Shown: positions 1 through 11,386, counted from the stretch's first letter. The stretch: 64,000 nt of DNA from Ophiura sarsii (GCA_035610835.1 CM069454.1:54550031-54614030), one strand, 5' to 3'. Made by a program: numbers and translations. Notes: generated from the sequence alone by a model not told the origin.

Positions 1-186
1 TTATTTATTAGGCAGTCGTATGCCAGGACTGATTGTGAACATGTCTTCGACTGCTAATAATGTAGTCAGTTGTCATTGATTGCTTTAACGATTGTCTTTG
101 ACTGCTTACCGACTGCCTATTAAGCAGTATTTTAAGATTAAGTGTAGGTATCACCTAGGTGTCACATGATATAACAGTATACCTAC
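1..186. other. Intron sequence 3' of dynein exon 30
   Basis: AT-rich with a loosely repeated GACTGC word; no coding signal. The next dynein exon must lie left of the window because exon 30 ends in a donor here. Confidence 0.5.
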
Positions 187-378
187 CTCAAAATCTGAGT
201 CATTGAATCCATAGAAGACATTCCATCCCAGCATCCTGAATTTACGTCTCTCAATCAGCACAGAATGGAAGAAGCACAGCGCAAACAGCAGCTTCTTATA
301 CTTGTCTTGCTTGGCACAGCGATTGAACTGTTGCTCTGTTATCAGATGGTATAGGCGCTTCATGTTGGCTTTCAGACC
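187..378 (-). CDS. dnah2: dnah2 exon 30 (C-terminal region after AAA6)
   Basis: 192 bp, phase 0 at both ends, encoding GLKANMKRLYHLI through LGWNVFYGFNDSDFE. This is the conserved stretch following AAA6 in axonemal heavy chains (…KYKKLLFALCFFHSVL…). Acceptor TCTTCAG at 385-379, donor GTAGGT at 186-181. Its first ~80 bp are tandemly copied seven times in the upstream intron. Confidence 0.93.
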
Positions 379-1263
379 CTGAAGATAAAGATTGATGAAG
401 AAGACATGCAATTATATGAGTGATTGTCTTGCTTTGCACAGCGATTGAACTGTTGCTCTGTTACCAGATGGTATAGACACTTCATGTTGGCTTTCAGACC
501 CTGAAGATAAAGATTGATGAAGAAGACATGCAATTATATGAGTGATTGTCTTGCTTTGCACAGCAATTGAACTGTTGCTCTGTTACCAGATGGTATAGAC
601 GCTTCATGTTGGCTTTCAGACCCTGAAGATAAAGATTGATGAAGAAGACATGCAATTATATGAGTGATTGTCTTGCTTTGCACAGCGATTGAACTGTTGC
701 TCTGTTACCAGATGGTATATACACTTCATGTTGGCTTTCAGACCCTGAAGATAAAGATTGATGAAGAAGACATGCAATTATATGAGTGATTGTCTTGCTT
801 TGCACAGCGATTGAACTGTTGCTCTGTTACCAGATGGTACAGGCGCTTCATGTTGGCTTTCAGACCCTGAAGATAAAGATTGATGAAGAAGACATGCAAT
901 TATATGAGTGATTGTCTTGCTTTGCACAGCGATTGAACTGTTGCTCTGTTACCAGATGGTATAGACACTTCATGTTGGCTTTCAGACCCTGAAGATAAAG
1001 ATTGATGAAGAAGACATGCAATTATATGAGTGATTGTCTTGCTTTGCACAGCGATTGAACTGTTGCTCTGTTACCAGATGGTATAGATGCTTCATGTTGG
1101 CTTTCAGACCCTGAAGAGAAAGATTGATGAAGAATACATGAAATTATATGAGTGATGTGTCTTGCTTGGCACAGCGGTTGAACTGTTGCTCTGTTACCAG
1201 ATGGTATAGACGCTTCATGTTGGCTTTCAGACCCTGAAGAGAAAGATTGATGAAGAAGACATC
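379..1263 (-). repeat. 122-bp tandem array containing the 5' part of dynein exon 30 (7 extra copies)
   Basis: Units start near 421, 543, 665, 787, 909, 1031 and 1153, a regular 122-bp period. Each carries intron sequence, the acceptor ending in CAG and the first ~80 coding bases (GLKANMK.LYHL.TEQQFNRCA), then jumps to intron sequence before the rest of the exon. The copies agree with one another against the true exon at one base (TTACCAG instead of TTATCAG, giving GGTAACA). In transcription order the copies precede the real exon, so they are seven decoy 3' splice sites. Confidence 0.93.
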
Positions 1264-1327
1264 AAATATGTGTTGTGAAGAATAAATAAATGAATAAATA
1301 TTTTATTTATTTTTAAAAATCAGTATA

Positions 1328-1983
1328 CAGGGTGATTTTTCAGCGATTTTTTTTAGAAAAAAGTATTCGTTTGTTTTCAAAACAATATACTACGGTATAA
1401 AGACAAATCAATTAGCTTTAATATGAATTTTATTTGGTTTAGATTGGTTGAGGGAAACTTATTTTACGCTGTTTTGAATAAAAGTGACCAATTTAATGCC
1501 CGAACACGCTTCCAGATCTTGACCATTATATTTCATAAGATACGACCAATAAAAAATTACAATACCGACAGCGAAAGGATCAATTCCTTTGTTATGAAAT
1601 GATTAAAGTGTGGTAATTGTGTCATAAATAGGCCTTAAAGCTGTCTATTGTTTTAATCTATTAGGAGACAATTTTGAACAAGTGTATTGTCTACTTAATT
1701 CTTTTAATAAACAAGTTGTGTAATGCTTTACATCATAATCCTAGTAAACATTATTAAGCTCGTTAAGCTTGAAATTAAAAACCGTGTTTTTGGTGAAAAA
1801 ACAGCTCCTGTACAGAAATAGTCATATTTACTTAACGGTATCATCAAATAGCGTGATTTTTTTTCCAGATGGTAGCAAAGAAATGGCGCAATCATTTAAA
1901 GTTTTGTTTGCCTTGATTTTGTGGTCAGAATTCTTTTTTTTTGATTTTTTCAATTAGGGTAAACTTTTTTTTGACTCACCCTG
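1328..1983. mobile_element. Tc1/mariner-like MITE, copy 1 (656 bp)
   Basis: Begins CAGGGTGA and ends TGACTCACCCTG with TA on each side. It is nearly identical to the copy at 11387-12059 but has lost part of the left terminal repeat just inside the tip. The only ORF is a short unrelated one, so it is non-autonomous. The near identity of the two copies implies recent activity. Confidence 0.85.
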
Positions 1984-2163
1984 TATCAACCTGACATATG
2001 ATTGGCATTTGTTGAAAGAGACATTAGCTCTGCAACTGGGACCAAACTTTTGTTACATACTATACACTTCTTCTTAAGCAATAGAATCTATAAAATATTA
2101 TAAAATATTATAATACATATAATAATTCTGTTTATAAGGAGCCAACGCGGCTGACAATTACTT

Positions 2164-2310
2164 ATTAAGAATTTAATTGCTACAATATTTGATCAGACAA
2201 AAGTGGCAAGCTCTCTGTGTCCACATCATGAACTATAAATTATCAAATATTTGCAAGTATTTTAAATTGCCGTCTCACCTTAGGTGGTTCTGTGGTCATT
2301 TTGATTATTT
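2164..2310 (-). repeat. Partial tandem duplicate of the dynein exon 29 3' edge
   Basis: Intron sequence starting AATTTAATTGCTACAATA and ending with the donor and last ~30 bases of exon 29 (CTCACCTTAGGTGGTTCTG) is repeated in diverged form at 2325-2520, where the true exon follows. The copy lacks the rest of the exon and is not translated. Confidence 0.85.
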
Positions 2311-2490
2311 TAATTATTTATTATGAATTTAATTGCTACAATATTTGATCAGACAAAAGTGGCAAGCTATCTGTGTGCACATAATGAACTATAAATGATC
2401 AAATATTTGCAAGTATTTTAAACTGCCCTTTTGACTCCTAAAGAACCATCGATGTGGGCTAAATTGTAAAACGGCTTATTTTGGACTCAC

Positions 2491-2682
2491 CTTAGGTGGT
2501 TCTGTAGTCATTTTGATTCCAGCTTGCAGGATGGATATCGGGAAGTCTGGATTAGGACTACTACTCAACCATAGTCTGAAGTCTGGATGTGGCTCCTCGA
2601 TCTGTAACTGTTCCACTAGCTTGTCCAACTGTGGCATCCAACTGAGAGATAAATGACAGTTGGCTAAGAACACCCAGTTACC
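2491..2682 (-). CDS. dnah2: dnah2 exon 29 (AAA6)
   Basis: 192 bp, phase 0/0, encoding GNWVFLANCHLSLSWMP through SILQAGIKMTTEPPK. The NCHL..SWMP and IKMT.EPP.G motifs are hallmarks of the AAA6 region of dynein heavy chains. Donor GTGAGT, acceptor ATTTTAG. Confidence 0.95.
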
Positions 2683-2770
2683 CTAAAATACAAATACATA
2701 TAGAAAATAGTCAATGTAATTATAGTATACAGGTAAATACAGTACACATCTGGGGATACTATTGTAGGTA

Positions 2771-3078
2771 CAGTCCAACCTCGGTTATCTGACCTTCTTT
2801 TATCAGGATAACTCTGTTATCCGGCTGAGTGATCCCATAAGAAAATAAGTTTTTTACAGCCTAAATCACCTTATTTTCACACTCTGAAGCATTTGAAGGC
2901 CGCCTGAAATAATACATTGTCACTGTAATTACCCCTCATTCAGTACCCTTCTTCTATTGTCCCAATGTGAGCACTAAGGACAGTCAATGCAGAATTACAC
3001 ATAATTCGCTTATACAGATTTGTTACTTATCCGGCCATTGCTTGGTCCCATCATATCCCGATAACCGAGGTTGGATTG
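2771..3078. mobile_element. TA-flanked MITE, Tigger/pogo-like ends (308 bp)
   Basis: Terminal inverted repeats CAGTCCAACCTCGGTTAT and ATAACCGAGGTTGGATTG with TA on both sides. The tips resemble TcMar-Tigger elements. No transposase ORF. Confidence 0.75.
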
Positions 3079-3764
3079 TACTTCAGCAGTTGGTGAAAAG
3101 CACACACCACAACAGTTACATCACATGCAACTGTTATTGTAAAGCATTGTTCAGTTTCTGCCTAAGAATGGGTTTATCATTAAATTATACATCTATATCC
3201 TGTAACAAGCTTCCCAGGCCTTCATCTGCTTCACATTATAAACTAGTTGAGCAACTCTTAAAGCTGGCCTACCACTTTGGCAGTTCACCACAGATGAATT
3301 GGTCATACACCTGTTCACTCGTTGACAGACTGTACAGGGTTAACATGGAGAAATTGAAACCTTGTTAAATTCCAAGAGATCTGGAGGTGGCTAGCAACTC
3401 AGAGCAGTAGCATGCCTTTAAGTACAGATGAAGTCAATTGGTACAATGCTACACTATACTCATGTTGGGTCACATTTTACTCAAATATGCACTGACGTTT
3501 CTATCCATTTCGAGGTTAGGCCAAACTAATTAAATAGTTTGTATCAAAGCTCCCACACGCGTTAGAAAAATGGCCCGCGTTGTTGGCTTTTTTCCCCCTT
3601 TTTTTTCCTTCTTTTTGTTGTTTTTGTTGTTGTGGAGTATACATTATTATGTTGAATAACATCCCATGTAGTTCCTGTGTAGTTAAACATTATGAAAGAA
3701 TTACACCCTATGATAGGTTTTGAATCTCTTTCCATATGCAATTGTTGTCCATGTATTTACTCAC
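3079..3764. other. Intron 28-29, no feature seen outside the MITE
   Basis: Includes a T-rich tract near 3585-3625; no coding or inverted-repeat signal recognised. Confidence 0.4.
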
Positions 3765-3890
3765 CTCTCTTACACCCTCTTTAATCATACGTGTAGCAAT
3801 AGGTGCCTGACCCTGACCCAGGGATAAGGCATGGAACCTGTGAGCCATTCCACTCTGCTCGGCTAACTGCAACAGCATACTGGTAGGGTC
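3765..3890 (-). CDS. dnah2: dnah2 exon 28 (AAA6)
   Basis: 126 bp, phase 0/0: DPTSMLLQLAEQSGMAHRF, then HALSLGQGQAPIATRMIKE. The LGQGQ motif is diagnostic for the AAA6 region. The HRFHALSLGQGQAPIA form is what points to DNAH2 rather than outer-arm paralogues. Donor GTGAGT, acceptor TTTTCAG. Confidence 0.95.
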
Positions 3891-4056
3891 CTGAAAAGAA
3901 TAATTCACACATGTTAGACCTTAATTAAAAATTTGCGGAAAATAGGTAAGTAGGTTAGGAACACACCATGCATGGGACATTCAGACTCACTGGGTCCAGG
4001 AGTTGCGCTCCAATGGGAACAAAAGGGCTGCTGTACCCTCTAAATATTCACCATTA

Positions 4057-4312
4057 GGCCTAAAAATAAATAAAAAATGTTGTCCTCCACAGCTCTTAGA
4101 GAGGAGGGTCGGGCGGTGGTTTTTTTGGGTTTTTTTCTTCTTTTTCTTATACCAGCGGAAGCTCAAAGTTCAGCCAACAAGAAGTTGAAATCACACTAAG
4201 AGTCGCACATATATGGCATAAACACTTAGTTTAATATTCAATGCTATTTAAACTGTTGAAAAGGGGGAAAATCTGAAGAAGAAAAACAAGTAAAGAAATG
4301 TGGATATTTTGC
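4057..4312. mobile_element. Harbinger-like MITE family A, diverged copy
   Basis: TTA|GGCCTAAAAATAAAT on the left and ..TTTTGCC|TTA on the right, with the family-A interior (TTGTCCTCCACAGCTCTTAGAG; AAGCTCAAAGTTCAGCCAAC) also found at 17334-17669 and 63785-64000. Its right end is 18 bp from exon 27. Confidence 0.65.
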
Positions 4313-4330
4313 CTTAGAAGATAAACTTAC

Positions 4331-4421
4331 CACACCAGGTGAAAGCACAAATATGAGCGGTGTCTTTGTACTGGAATCATCCAATACAGACTTCATATCC
4401 AAGACTGGTGGCTCCACAAAT
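4331..4421 (-). CDS. dnah2: dnah2 exon 27
   Basis: 91 bp, completes a split Lys codon and ends in phase 0: FVEPPVLDMKSVL, DDSSTKTPLIFVLSPGV. The PLIFVLSPG motif is conserved in heavy chains just before the LGQGQ segment. Donor GTAAGT. Confidence 0.94.
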
Positions 4422-4490
4422 CTATCGAAAAGAAATGACAAATAAATATCATAAAACTTCTACTGCAACAAGTGTTGTCCTCACATTACA

Positions 4491-4707
4491 ATTCGCTCAT
4501 TTCACAGATCTGCCATTTGCGAGGAGAGCCTCAAACTGGAATCAGATCGGATTAAAGTGTTGCATCATTTCACAATATCTCGCTGCATGACCAATCATAT
4601 TGTGCAGAGAGGGTCACTAGTTACATAATGTTATGGAATAGTCCCATTCAATGCGGTATCACTTCGAGACTCTCCTCGCAAATGGTGGATCTATGCAAAG
4701 AGCGAAT
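4491..4707. mobile_element. Short fold-back element with ~35-bp inverted repeats
   Basis: ATTCGCTC…CCATTTGCGAGGAGAG on the left is matched in inverse by CTCTCCTCGCAAATGG…AGAGCGAAT on the right; the interior is ~140 bp. No clear target-site duplication seen. Confidence 0.6.
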
Positions 4708-5039
4708 AGCTATCCATGCATCAATTACCTGCAAACAGGGTTTTCATCTTATTACAAGTTATTCCAAACTGCTAGCTCTGTGTTCTTCCAAGACCCAGCC
4801 TTGTAGCTCCTTGTATAATAATGACTAATACAAAATACAGATACTATGTTCAATTGTTTTCTGGTTGAGACAGTTCACAAAACATTAATAAAGTTTGATC
4901 AACCAAGTATGAGGAGGGGGATGAACTAAATTAGGTCATGTGAGACTGAGTGCCCTACTGGTCCGCAAATAAACGCTTACACACTTTTTTCCAATAAAAT
5001 GGTTCTTAAATTTGATAAGAATAAAGGTCATATACTTAC
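4708..5039. other. Intron 26-27, no further feature
   Basis: AT-rich, no repeat or coding signal recognised. Confidence 0.4.
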
Positions 5040-5154
5040 TTGGATCCCAGATTGTTGACAATAAATGACGTAGCACAGAACGACACTCTGTCAGGTCTCA
5101 ATGATCTCACTATCAGCATACGTTGTAACTCATTACAGGCATTATCCCATTCAC
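5040..5154 (-). CDS. dnah2: dnah2 exon 26
   Basis: 115 bp: GEWDNACNELQRMLIVRSL then RPDRVSFCATSFIVNNLGSK. LIVRSLRPDR is a strongly conserved heavy-chain motif. Acceptor CTTTAG, donor GTAAGT; phases match exons 25 and 27. Confidence 0.95.
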
Positions 5155-5634
5155 CTAAAGACATAGAAAAGGTAACACATTACAGTAGTAGGCAGCAGGG
5201 TGAGTGTGGGGGGTGGTGGGGGGAGGTGACCCCCTAAATGTCACAACCCACTCCTCTAAAATTTGCGAAGTTTCCCAATAGAACACATGTCACGTGTATT
5301 AACCCTAATCTTCCTAGAACCTACGATTCATTACGGCAACAAATATGTCCACGCGCATGCTACAGCATTCGATTCGATGACATCATCATCCGAGCTGATA
5401 TGTGGGTACAAAATAGCTGCCCGGGCAAGCGTTGGCAGGTTATCTGAGTTTTTAGTTTGAAAACTGCCAAAGGAATAATCAGAATTCATATGTTATATTG
5501 TGCCATAGAAGCAAAGCAAAGACTTACTTGTTGTGAGTAACACAGATTATTTTATCTATTTTTCAATATCAGAAGAATTCATGTAAATAAAATGCTCCAT
5601 TTTGGTCTTTTTGTTGGAAAGACCAATAACTTAC
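5155..5634. other. Intron 25-26, nothing recognised
   Basis: Contains a G-rich patch near 5200-5230; no repeat structure noticed. Confidence 0.4.
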
Positions 5635-5735
5635 CTGGTAGTGAAGCTGTCTCTGGCTCAGAGCTGGTGTACCATACATGCCAGTCACGTGGATACTGCT
5701 CAAAGGATTGTACCAAACCATGGAAATTAGCAAGC
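5635..5735 (-). CDS. dnah2: dnah2 exon 25
   Basis: 101 bp: LANFHGLVQSFEQYPRDW, HVWYTSSEPETASLP. This corresponds to the F.GL..SFE..P..W..W heavy-chain segment. Donor GTAAGT, acceptor TTTTTTAG. It is separated from exon 24 by a 6.6-kb transposon-rich intron. Confidence 0.95.
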
Positions 5736-6110
5736 CTAAAAAAGCAAATGTGTAATAATCCATTAGACTACATTCATTGCATCCTATCTAATCACTATAT
5801 TAGTATGAACAGTGGGAAAGGAATTGGAAAGCTTTTATTTATTTACGTAAGCACGAACTGCATATTGATTGAATAAGCGCATATCAATTTAATTTAGAGG
5901 CACATAATACATTAGGAGCATATATTGATAAGCGCATAGCATTTCAAAAATGTCTATATGCAATAACACTTTAAAAGCTTATAGATCCTCAAACACTTGT
6001 TAAAATAAGGTACGCAATTTTGTTTACAAACAGCAAATCAAGCTCAAATTATACCCACTTGATACTACCGGCACACAGTATTTTACCCATATCACATACA
6101 CAGCAAACAA
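5736..6110. other. Intron 24-25, proximal part
   Basis: AT-rich single-copy sequence; no feature seen. Confidence 0.4.
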
Positions 6111-6252
6111 TTCAACCCATTGTATTACTCCTAATCCAACATTGTATTACTCACAATCTACCATTATATTACTCCCAATCCAACATTGTATTACTCCCAA
6201 TCCACCACTATATTACTCCCAATCCACCATTATATTACTCCCAATCCACCAC
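6111..6252. repeat. Minisatellite, ~20-24-bp unit (TTACTCCCAATCCACCA…)
   Basis: About six imperfect copies of a unit with the core TATTACTCCCAATCCA. Confidence 0.85.
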
Positions 6253-6559
6253 TGGAGTGTATTCAATTCATAGATGAAGCACTCCTGCACTAAGGCATAC
6301 ATTCTCCTTCGATGTCATGCAATGGATCTACGGCACATAATCTCCTGACCACAGTTTGACATTCATGGGCGCACTTCGATCAGGCTGCGCACACATGCTT
6401 GAACTTACTCACAAAAAGCACCTGAATGGTCAAATTTAAACTGAAGCCTTTTTAACAATCGTCACGCTGCGCCGTAACCACCAACGCAGTGGTCCCGCTG
6501 CGCTGTAACCACCGACACAGTGGGGCGTGATGGTGCGTGTTTATTCACGAGTTTTTCAG

Positions 6560-6720
6560 TTCTCACGTTTGAGTACCAACCAATTAGAACCATGAGGTCG
6601 AGATTACGTAGTGCGCACCACGGATGACCGTTGTACCGTTTTGAAATGAGGTTGAGCTTGCATACTTTACGCAAGCTCAACCTCATGTGACGTGCGTCCA
6701 TTGCTGCAGCTCGGGCAACG
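6560..6720. mobile_element. Dispersed repeat with hairpin; unoccupied homologue of 50270-51030
   Basis: The segment ATGAGGTCGAGA…GCACCACGGATG…TGACGTGCGTCCATTG is shared with 50300-51035, where a 609-bp MITE interrupts the CACG. It also holds a 16-bp perfect hairpin (ATGAGGTTGAGCTTGC, its complement ~9 bp later). Adjoining 6715-6765 is the left end of a Harbinger family-B element. Confidence 0.65.
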
Positions 6721-6868
6721 AAGAAAACCCTGCTCTACAGGCCCGACAGACCCTTGACTTGGATTTGACTTCAAGGGATGCCATGGTATATACCAAGTGG
6801 CTGAAAACATGCATTTGAGCAAGCAGCACTAATATTTATCGCATTGTATAATAACAACTGTGGCACAA

Positions 6869-7075
6869 TAAAGTCCTCACGGCGGGTGATAAATGTGCAT
6901 GGAATTGCTAATTGTGGGCATGTGACCCACTGGCCAAGTAAACTAAGACACTGTGATCCATGCTGGAGGACCCACAGTTGAGTCCAGTTGCAGGCAAGTC
7001 TGATTATTCCCGCTAAATTTCGCCCATTTCCACTCCTGGATAGTTTTTTCAACATTTCCATCCCAAAAGTTTTAG
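6869..7075 (+). mobile_element. tRNA-derived SINE, copy 1
   Basis: Shares the tRNA-like head and body (ACACTGTGATCCATGCTGG, CCCGCTAAATTT, CATCCCAAAAG) with 7207-7445. It is more diverged in the promoter boxes than copy 2. Confidence 0.6.
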
Positions 7076-7206
7076 GGTTTTGCCCATTTCCACACCCGTT
7101 TTTTTCTTCTTTTCAACATTTCCATCCCAAAGGGGTTATTATACACTTTGTTCTCGCATTATCATAAAACTTAAAAGCCCCAAACACCATTAAAACTATG
7201 CTGGCA

Positions 7207-7445
7207 GCATGTGTCGCCTCAGTCTATTTCACCGGGCGATCACCACGGGTGGAAAATGTGCATGAAATTGTTTATTGTGGGTGCGTGTCCCCTGGTCGAG
7301 TGGACTATGACACTGTGATCCATGCTGGAGGACCCGGGGTTGAATTCTGTCGCCGGCAAGTCCAGTTTTTTCCCGCTAAATTTTGCCCATTTCCACCCCA
7401 GATAGTTTTTTAAACATATCCATCCCAAAAGCGTTAGGGTTATCA
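7207..7445 (+). mobile_element. tRNA-derived SINE, copy 2
   Basis: Pol III A-box-like TGGTCGAGTGGAC and B-box-like GGGGTTGAATTC sit ~50 bp apart, followed by the body shared with copy 1. Homology to a real tRNA is too weak to name an isotype. Confidence 0.62.
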
Positions 7446-7685
7446 AGTGATGGTTTGTACCATTTCAAGATAGTGACAACCTAATTAGCAATTGAACATT
7501 AAAACGAGTTATTGTATAACAATTTGGACATTTGGACAAAACATGTAAAGGTTCAGGCCGGCAATAAGACAGTATCAGCCTTGCTTTTATAACATTCTAA
7601 ATTTCTACTCATTAATTCTAAAAACTTTTATCTATCCTAATTTTAAAGAACTTCCTACAGCATTTTGCATATTCTCATTGCTAAT

Positions 7686-7850
7686 TAAGGCTGTGAATGC
7701 ACGGGTAGTTTCGTACCCGGGTACCCGACCCTTTTTTCTTTCTTTTTTGGAGTACAAATTTGATTATTTCTTTTTACAATTCGGGTACCCAATTTGGTAC
7801 CCGGGTACCTGGAATAACGGGCGGGTACCTGGGTAAAAGTCACAGCCTAA
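7686..7850. mobile_element. hAT-like MITE, TAAGGCTGTGA ends, copy 1 (165 bp)
   Basis: TAAGGCTGTGAATGCA…GTCACAGCCTAA, flanked by an imperfect 8-bp duplication (TTGCTAAT / TTGCTTAT). The interior is rich in GGGTACCC palindromes. Same family as 25754-26048. Confidence 0.8.
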
Positions 7851-7989
7851 TTGCTTATAAGATAATTAAAAAGGGACATATTCTACAACACATATATTTT
7901 CCATAAATTGCAAGACATTTATGATACCTTGTCTGATATAAAACACATATTCTGATGAAAAAACTTCCATAGCAATCGTGCATGCATTT

Positions 7990-8252
7990 CTAGTCAGGGT
8001 TGTCATTTTCTAAAGGTGAGGTTTGTTGGATTTCTTTGTGAAAAGCGAAATATACATTGTGTGGTGTGTTTTTATACTGATCTCAATAACACTGAATGGG
8101 AAACCATTACTTTTGAAAAATTATCTGTCATCTATCACCGTATGATGTTATCATACAATTAGTAATAAAAAAAGGTATTTTACCACGACAAAAATCAAAA
8201 TTTTACACTTTTCTCACAAAATCCAACAAATTTCTTTAAGGACCCTGACTAG
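7990..8252. mobile_element. TIR element CTAGTCAGGGT…ACCCTGACTAG (263 bp)
   Basis: An 11-bp perfect terminal inverted repeat plus subterminal similarity (TTTGTTGGATTT / AAATCCAACAAA). No ORF; no target-site duplication recognised. Confidence 0.65.
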
Positions 8253-9590
8253 CGATGTGATACTTACTTACTGTTACCATATGATAGTGCGAGTGATAAA
8301 AAAGAAAATATGGTACAAAATGGTGAAAGTGATTATCAGTGATAAAGTGACAACTGGTGAATATTCACCGGTGGGATGTATGGATAGATGGATGGCAGGG
8401 TCGGAAATTTGTCAAAAAAGTTGCGAGAATCCATGGGATCCTCCTCTATTGAAATGAGTATGTTTCACAATTTATCGTTCAATAATCAAGTTGAATTCTT
8501 GCAACTTTACAGGCGAGAATCTTTGCAAGAATGGATTCAAGGATTCTCTTCAAATTTCTGATCCTAAAGGGGGGATGGATGGATGGGTAGGTAGGTGGAT
8601 GGATGTATCAATGGATGGATGGTTTGGTAGTGGTTCATGGTACCATTTCTTGATGTAACTATTTTTGATCCATAAAGTTGTCAAATACACAATCAATTAG
8701 CCTAATTGGGCTACTATTGAATCCCAAATACTGCTCTAGAAAATGCCATTTTTGACAATTGGGCTACATTAAGGAAACATCGGCTTTTCTTTTCACCATA
8801 ATTTGACTGGTGGCTAATATATTGTAAGCATTGCGAACACTATGGATCCATCTCTGTTATGGAGTAAATGCTGTATATGACCCTTCTTCCCGAACAATAA
8901 TTGGTCAACCGAAACTACTGCATCTAGAGTATGATAGAATCTATTGGACTACGTCACAGTTTCTTGGGCACACACCACAATGTCATAATCTATTCGTCTA
9001 CCTCTGTGCAGCAACATCAGAAGATGTTCCTGTCAGTGCAACTTCTGTAATTCTCATTGCACTGGTATAATACCTATATGCAGTCGGAAACACAATCCTA
9101 ACCTTCCATAAAATGCTTTTTCAATCACTGGATTATGTTATTGCACAGAGTATGAAGTGTACAGAATATAATTATACCATCTTTCATATAAATAAACATG
9201 AAATACACTGGGAATAATGTATGGACTCGATTCTCATAGATAGCACTAGCAGCACGTTCGTTCGAATGTAATTTTCATTTGTATCTATACCATACATAAT
9301 GTGAAAAGAACGTATACCAATAGCTCCTAACATACTTTTCATAATAATAAAGTGACATCACCATTTTTTTTAAAACAGTAGGTCAGATACAGTTTTATTC
9401 CAATTCCAGAGATTCTAGTTACATCAAGAAACCAATTCGCTATGTTGATGTGGAGCAATGATAAGCAGTAGCAAAAAAAATACATACCGTCTAGTTATAT
9501 ATGTTGTTTAATATGAAAATGAATTGTATTGAGAAAATGAATCCAGTTAATGTCATGCAGGCATATAGGGTATCCAAAATAAAAACATGA
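8253..9590. other. Intron tract with (GGAT)n and a weak inverted-repeat element
   Basis: 8398-8568 has a loose inverted repeat (GGGTCGGAAATTTG / CAAATTTCTGATCCT) with internal GCGAGAATC words related to 54105-54483. A GGAT/GGTA microsatellite lies at 8574-8630. The rest is featureless. Confidence 0.45.
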
Positions 9591-9594
9591 AGAA

Positions 9595-9925
9595 CTTCTT
9601 TGGGTATCCAAAAGGGTATCCAAAAGGGTATCCAAAAGGGTTTCCAAAATAAATGAAGAACTTCTTTGGGTATCCAAAAGGGTATACATAAGGGTATCCA
9701 AAAGGGTATCCAAAAGGTATCCAAAAGGGTATCCAAAAAGTTTCCAAAAGGGTATCCAAAAAGGTATCCAAAATAAATGAAGAACTTCTTTGGGTATCCA
9801 AAAGGGTATCCAAAAGGGTTTCCAAAAGGGTATCCAAAAGGGTATCCAAAATAAATGAAGAACATCTTTGGGTATCCAAAAGGGTATCCAAAATGGTATC
9901 CAAAATAAAACATGAAGATCTTCTT
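9595..9925. repeat. Two-level minisatellite of GGGTATCCAAAA (12 bp) and GAAGAACTTCTTT
   Basis: 12-bp units GGGTATCCAAAA in runs of two to six, separated by an AAATAAATGAAGAACTTCTTT spacer that recurs about five times, so a ~75-120-bp higher-order repeat exists. The palindrome GAAGAACTTC lies in every spacer. Minus-strand ORFs here (FGYP repeats) are by-products of the repeat. Confidence 0.93.
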
Positions 9926-10030
9926 TGAGAAGGATGTCAAGTCAATTTTTGACACTTGAGTCTGTCAAGTCCATTTTGATTATCGAAATCATGAGTTTCT
10001 ATGTTTAAGTCACACGCCACAAAATCAGTT

Positions 10031-10363
10031 TAAAGGTAGGTGTTCCGATTGCTGGCCCGATTTTCAACTTGATGTTTTCTATTCTACGGGAAGGGTCATC
10101 TTTAAAATAGTCATATTACAAAGTTTGCGTTACATAACTCCCTCCAATGGTTCTTATTTTAGGAGTGCGACAAGGTGACATGAAATTTGCCCATTGAGTA
10201 ATACACAAACTTGCCGGGTGGTTGACCACCTTTGGCAGTAATTCACTGCATGTTGGCCTATAAGGTTTTACAGAAATAATGATAAAATATGGGGTTTCTT
10301 TTGATATCAAAATATGTTGATGTGAAGAAAAAAAATCAAAAGTGATCGGAACATACACCTTTA
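10031..10363. mobile_element. TIR element AAAGGTAGGTGTTCCGAT… (about 330 bp), copy 1
   Basis: Left AAAGGTAGGTGTTCCGAT and right ATCGGAACATACACCTTT are inverted. The interior matches 22371-22675 (TCATCTTTAAAATAGTC, GTGACATGAAAT). Confidence 0.7.
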
Positions 10364-11386
10364 TTACCATAGGGTAAACTCAGACACAATTAACTTATCA
10401 AGATACAAGTCAAGTCATTTTCAAATGATTAAGTCAGATGTTGTCATAGGTCTATCGTGTTCTTCTCAAGTGTGGCGTCAAGTATTTGGTTTGTCATTAA
10501 GTAAACCTGTATGAAACTCAATGCTTATGAAAAGAACTGCATTTTTGCATTTGAAAACAGTGGTATCATAGTATTTAGTAACAAATGCACAATTTTGGTT
10601 GTTGTACATGGGTATATATACAAACACAAAGGCACAATATTTGGGACTTAAGTCAAAGCCACAATTCCTTTTAACAATTTTCATACTGCATTACCGTTTA
10701 TTGCACGCTGCGTGATCCACACACTGCCTGGATAAGCATGTGGTCAGCGGCAGTCCTTGTTAAACATATATTTAACAACTGCATAGTATGCGTTAAAGGA
10801 ATGGTGGATTTTACTTGAACATCAACCGTAGTTGCAGCGATGTAAACGACTGGAGGCATGAAATGTACTCAAGTTAAAATAAGCACAATCATGTAATGAA
10901 ATGAAAAGTACTGTTCATAAACACAATTTTTAAAACATTTAAGCAAAAATAATGTGTTTGTCTCACAACTTCCCATAGCTCCACCTTTTTTTTTGGGGGG
11001 GAGGTCCTACTATAACACTTTTTATGATACAAATTGGTACCAAATAGTATACAGATAAAAATATTCATCTATGTTCCAAAATTTGATTTTGATTGTGAAC
11101 ATACACTTTAAAAGAACTACACAGAAAAATTATCCTTAAAAAGCTATGCAAGTGGGAAGATTTGACAATCTCTTTTTCTCTCTCATTAACCTTTAAATCA
11201 TAGATGTATGGATAAACTGACGACAATAAATACCTGATATGTTTTGTACGCACTAGTGTATAGTGTATCAACATAATTTATGAATGTGACGTGAGTTCTT
11301 GTGTTGCAATGTCAGAATAATGAGTGTTGACTAAGCTGGTGTAATGAATACTTTATTTGACCATGCACATGTATAAATGTAATGTA
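10364..11386. other. Intron 24-25, single-copy tract
   Basis: No coding or repeat feature recognised apart from a short poly-G/T tract near 10985. Confidence 0.4.

Noticed and set aside
9491..9955. Minus-strand ORFs rich in FGYP and DTLLDTL
   Set aside because: Three overlapping frames are all open because of a 12-bp minisatellite; no gene.
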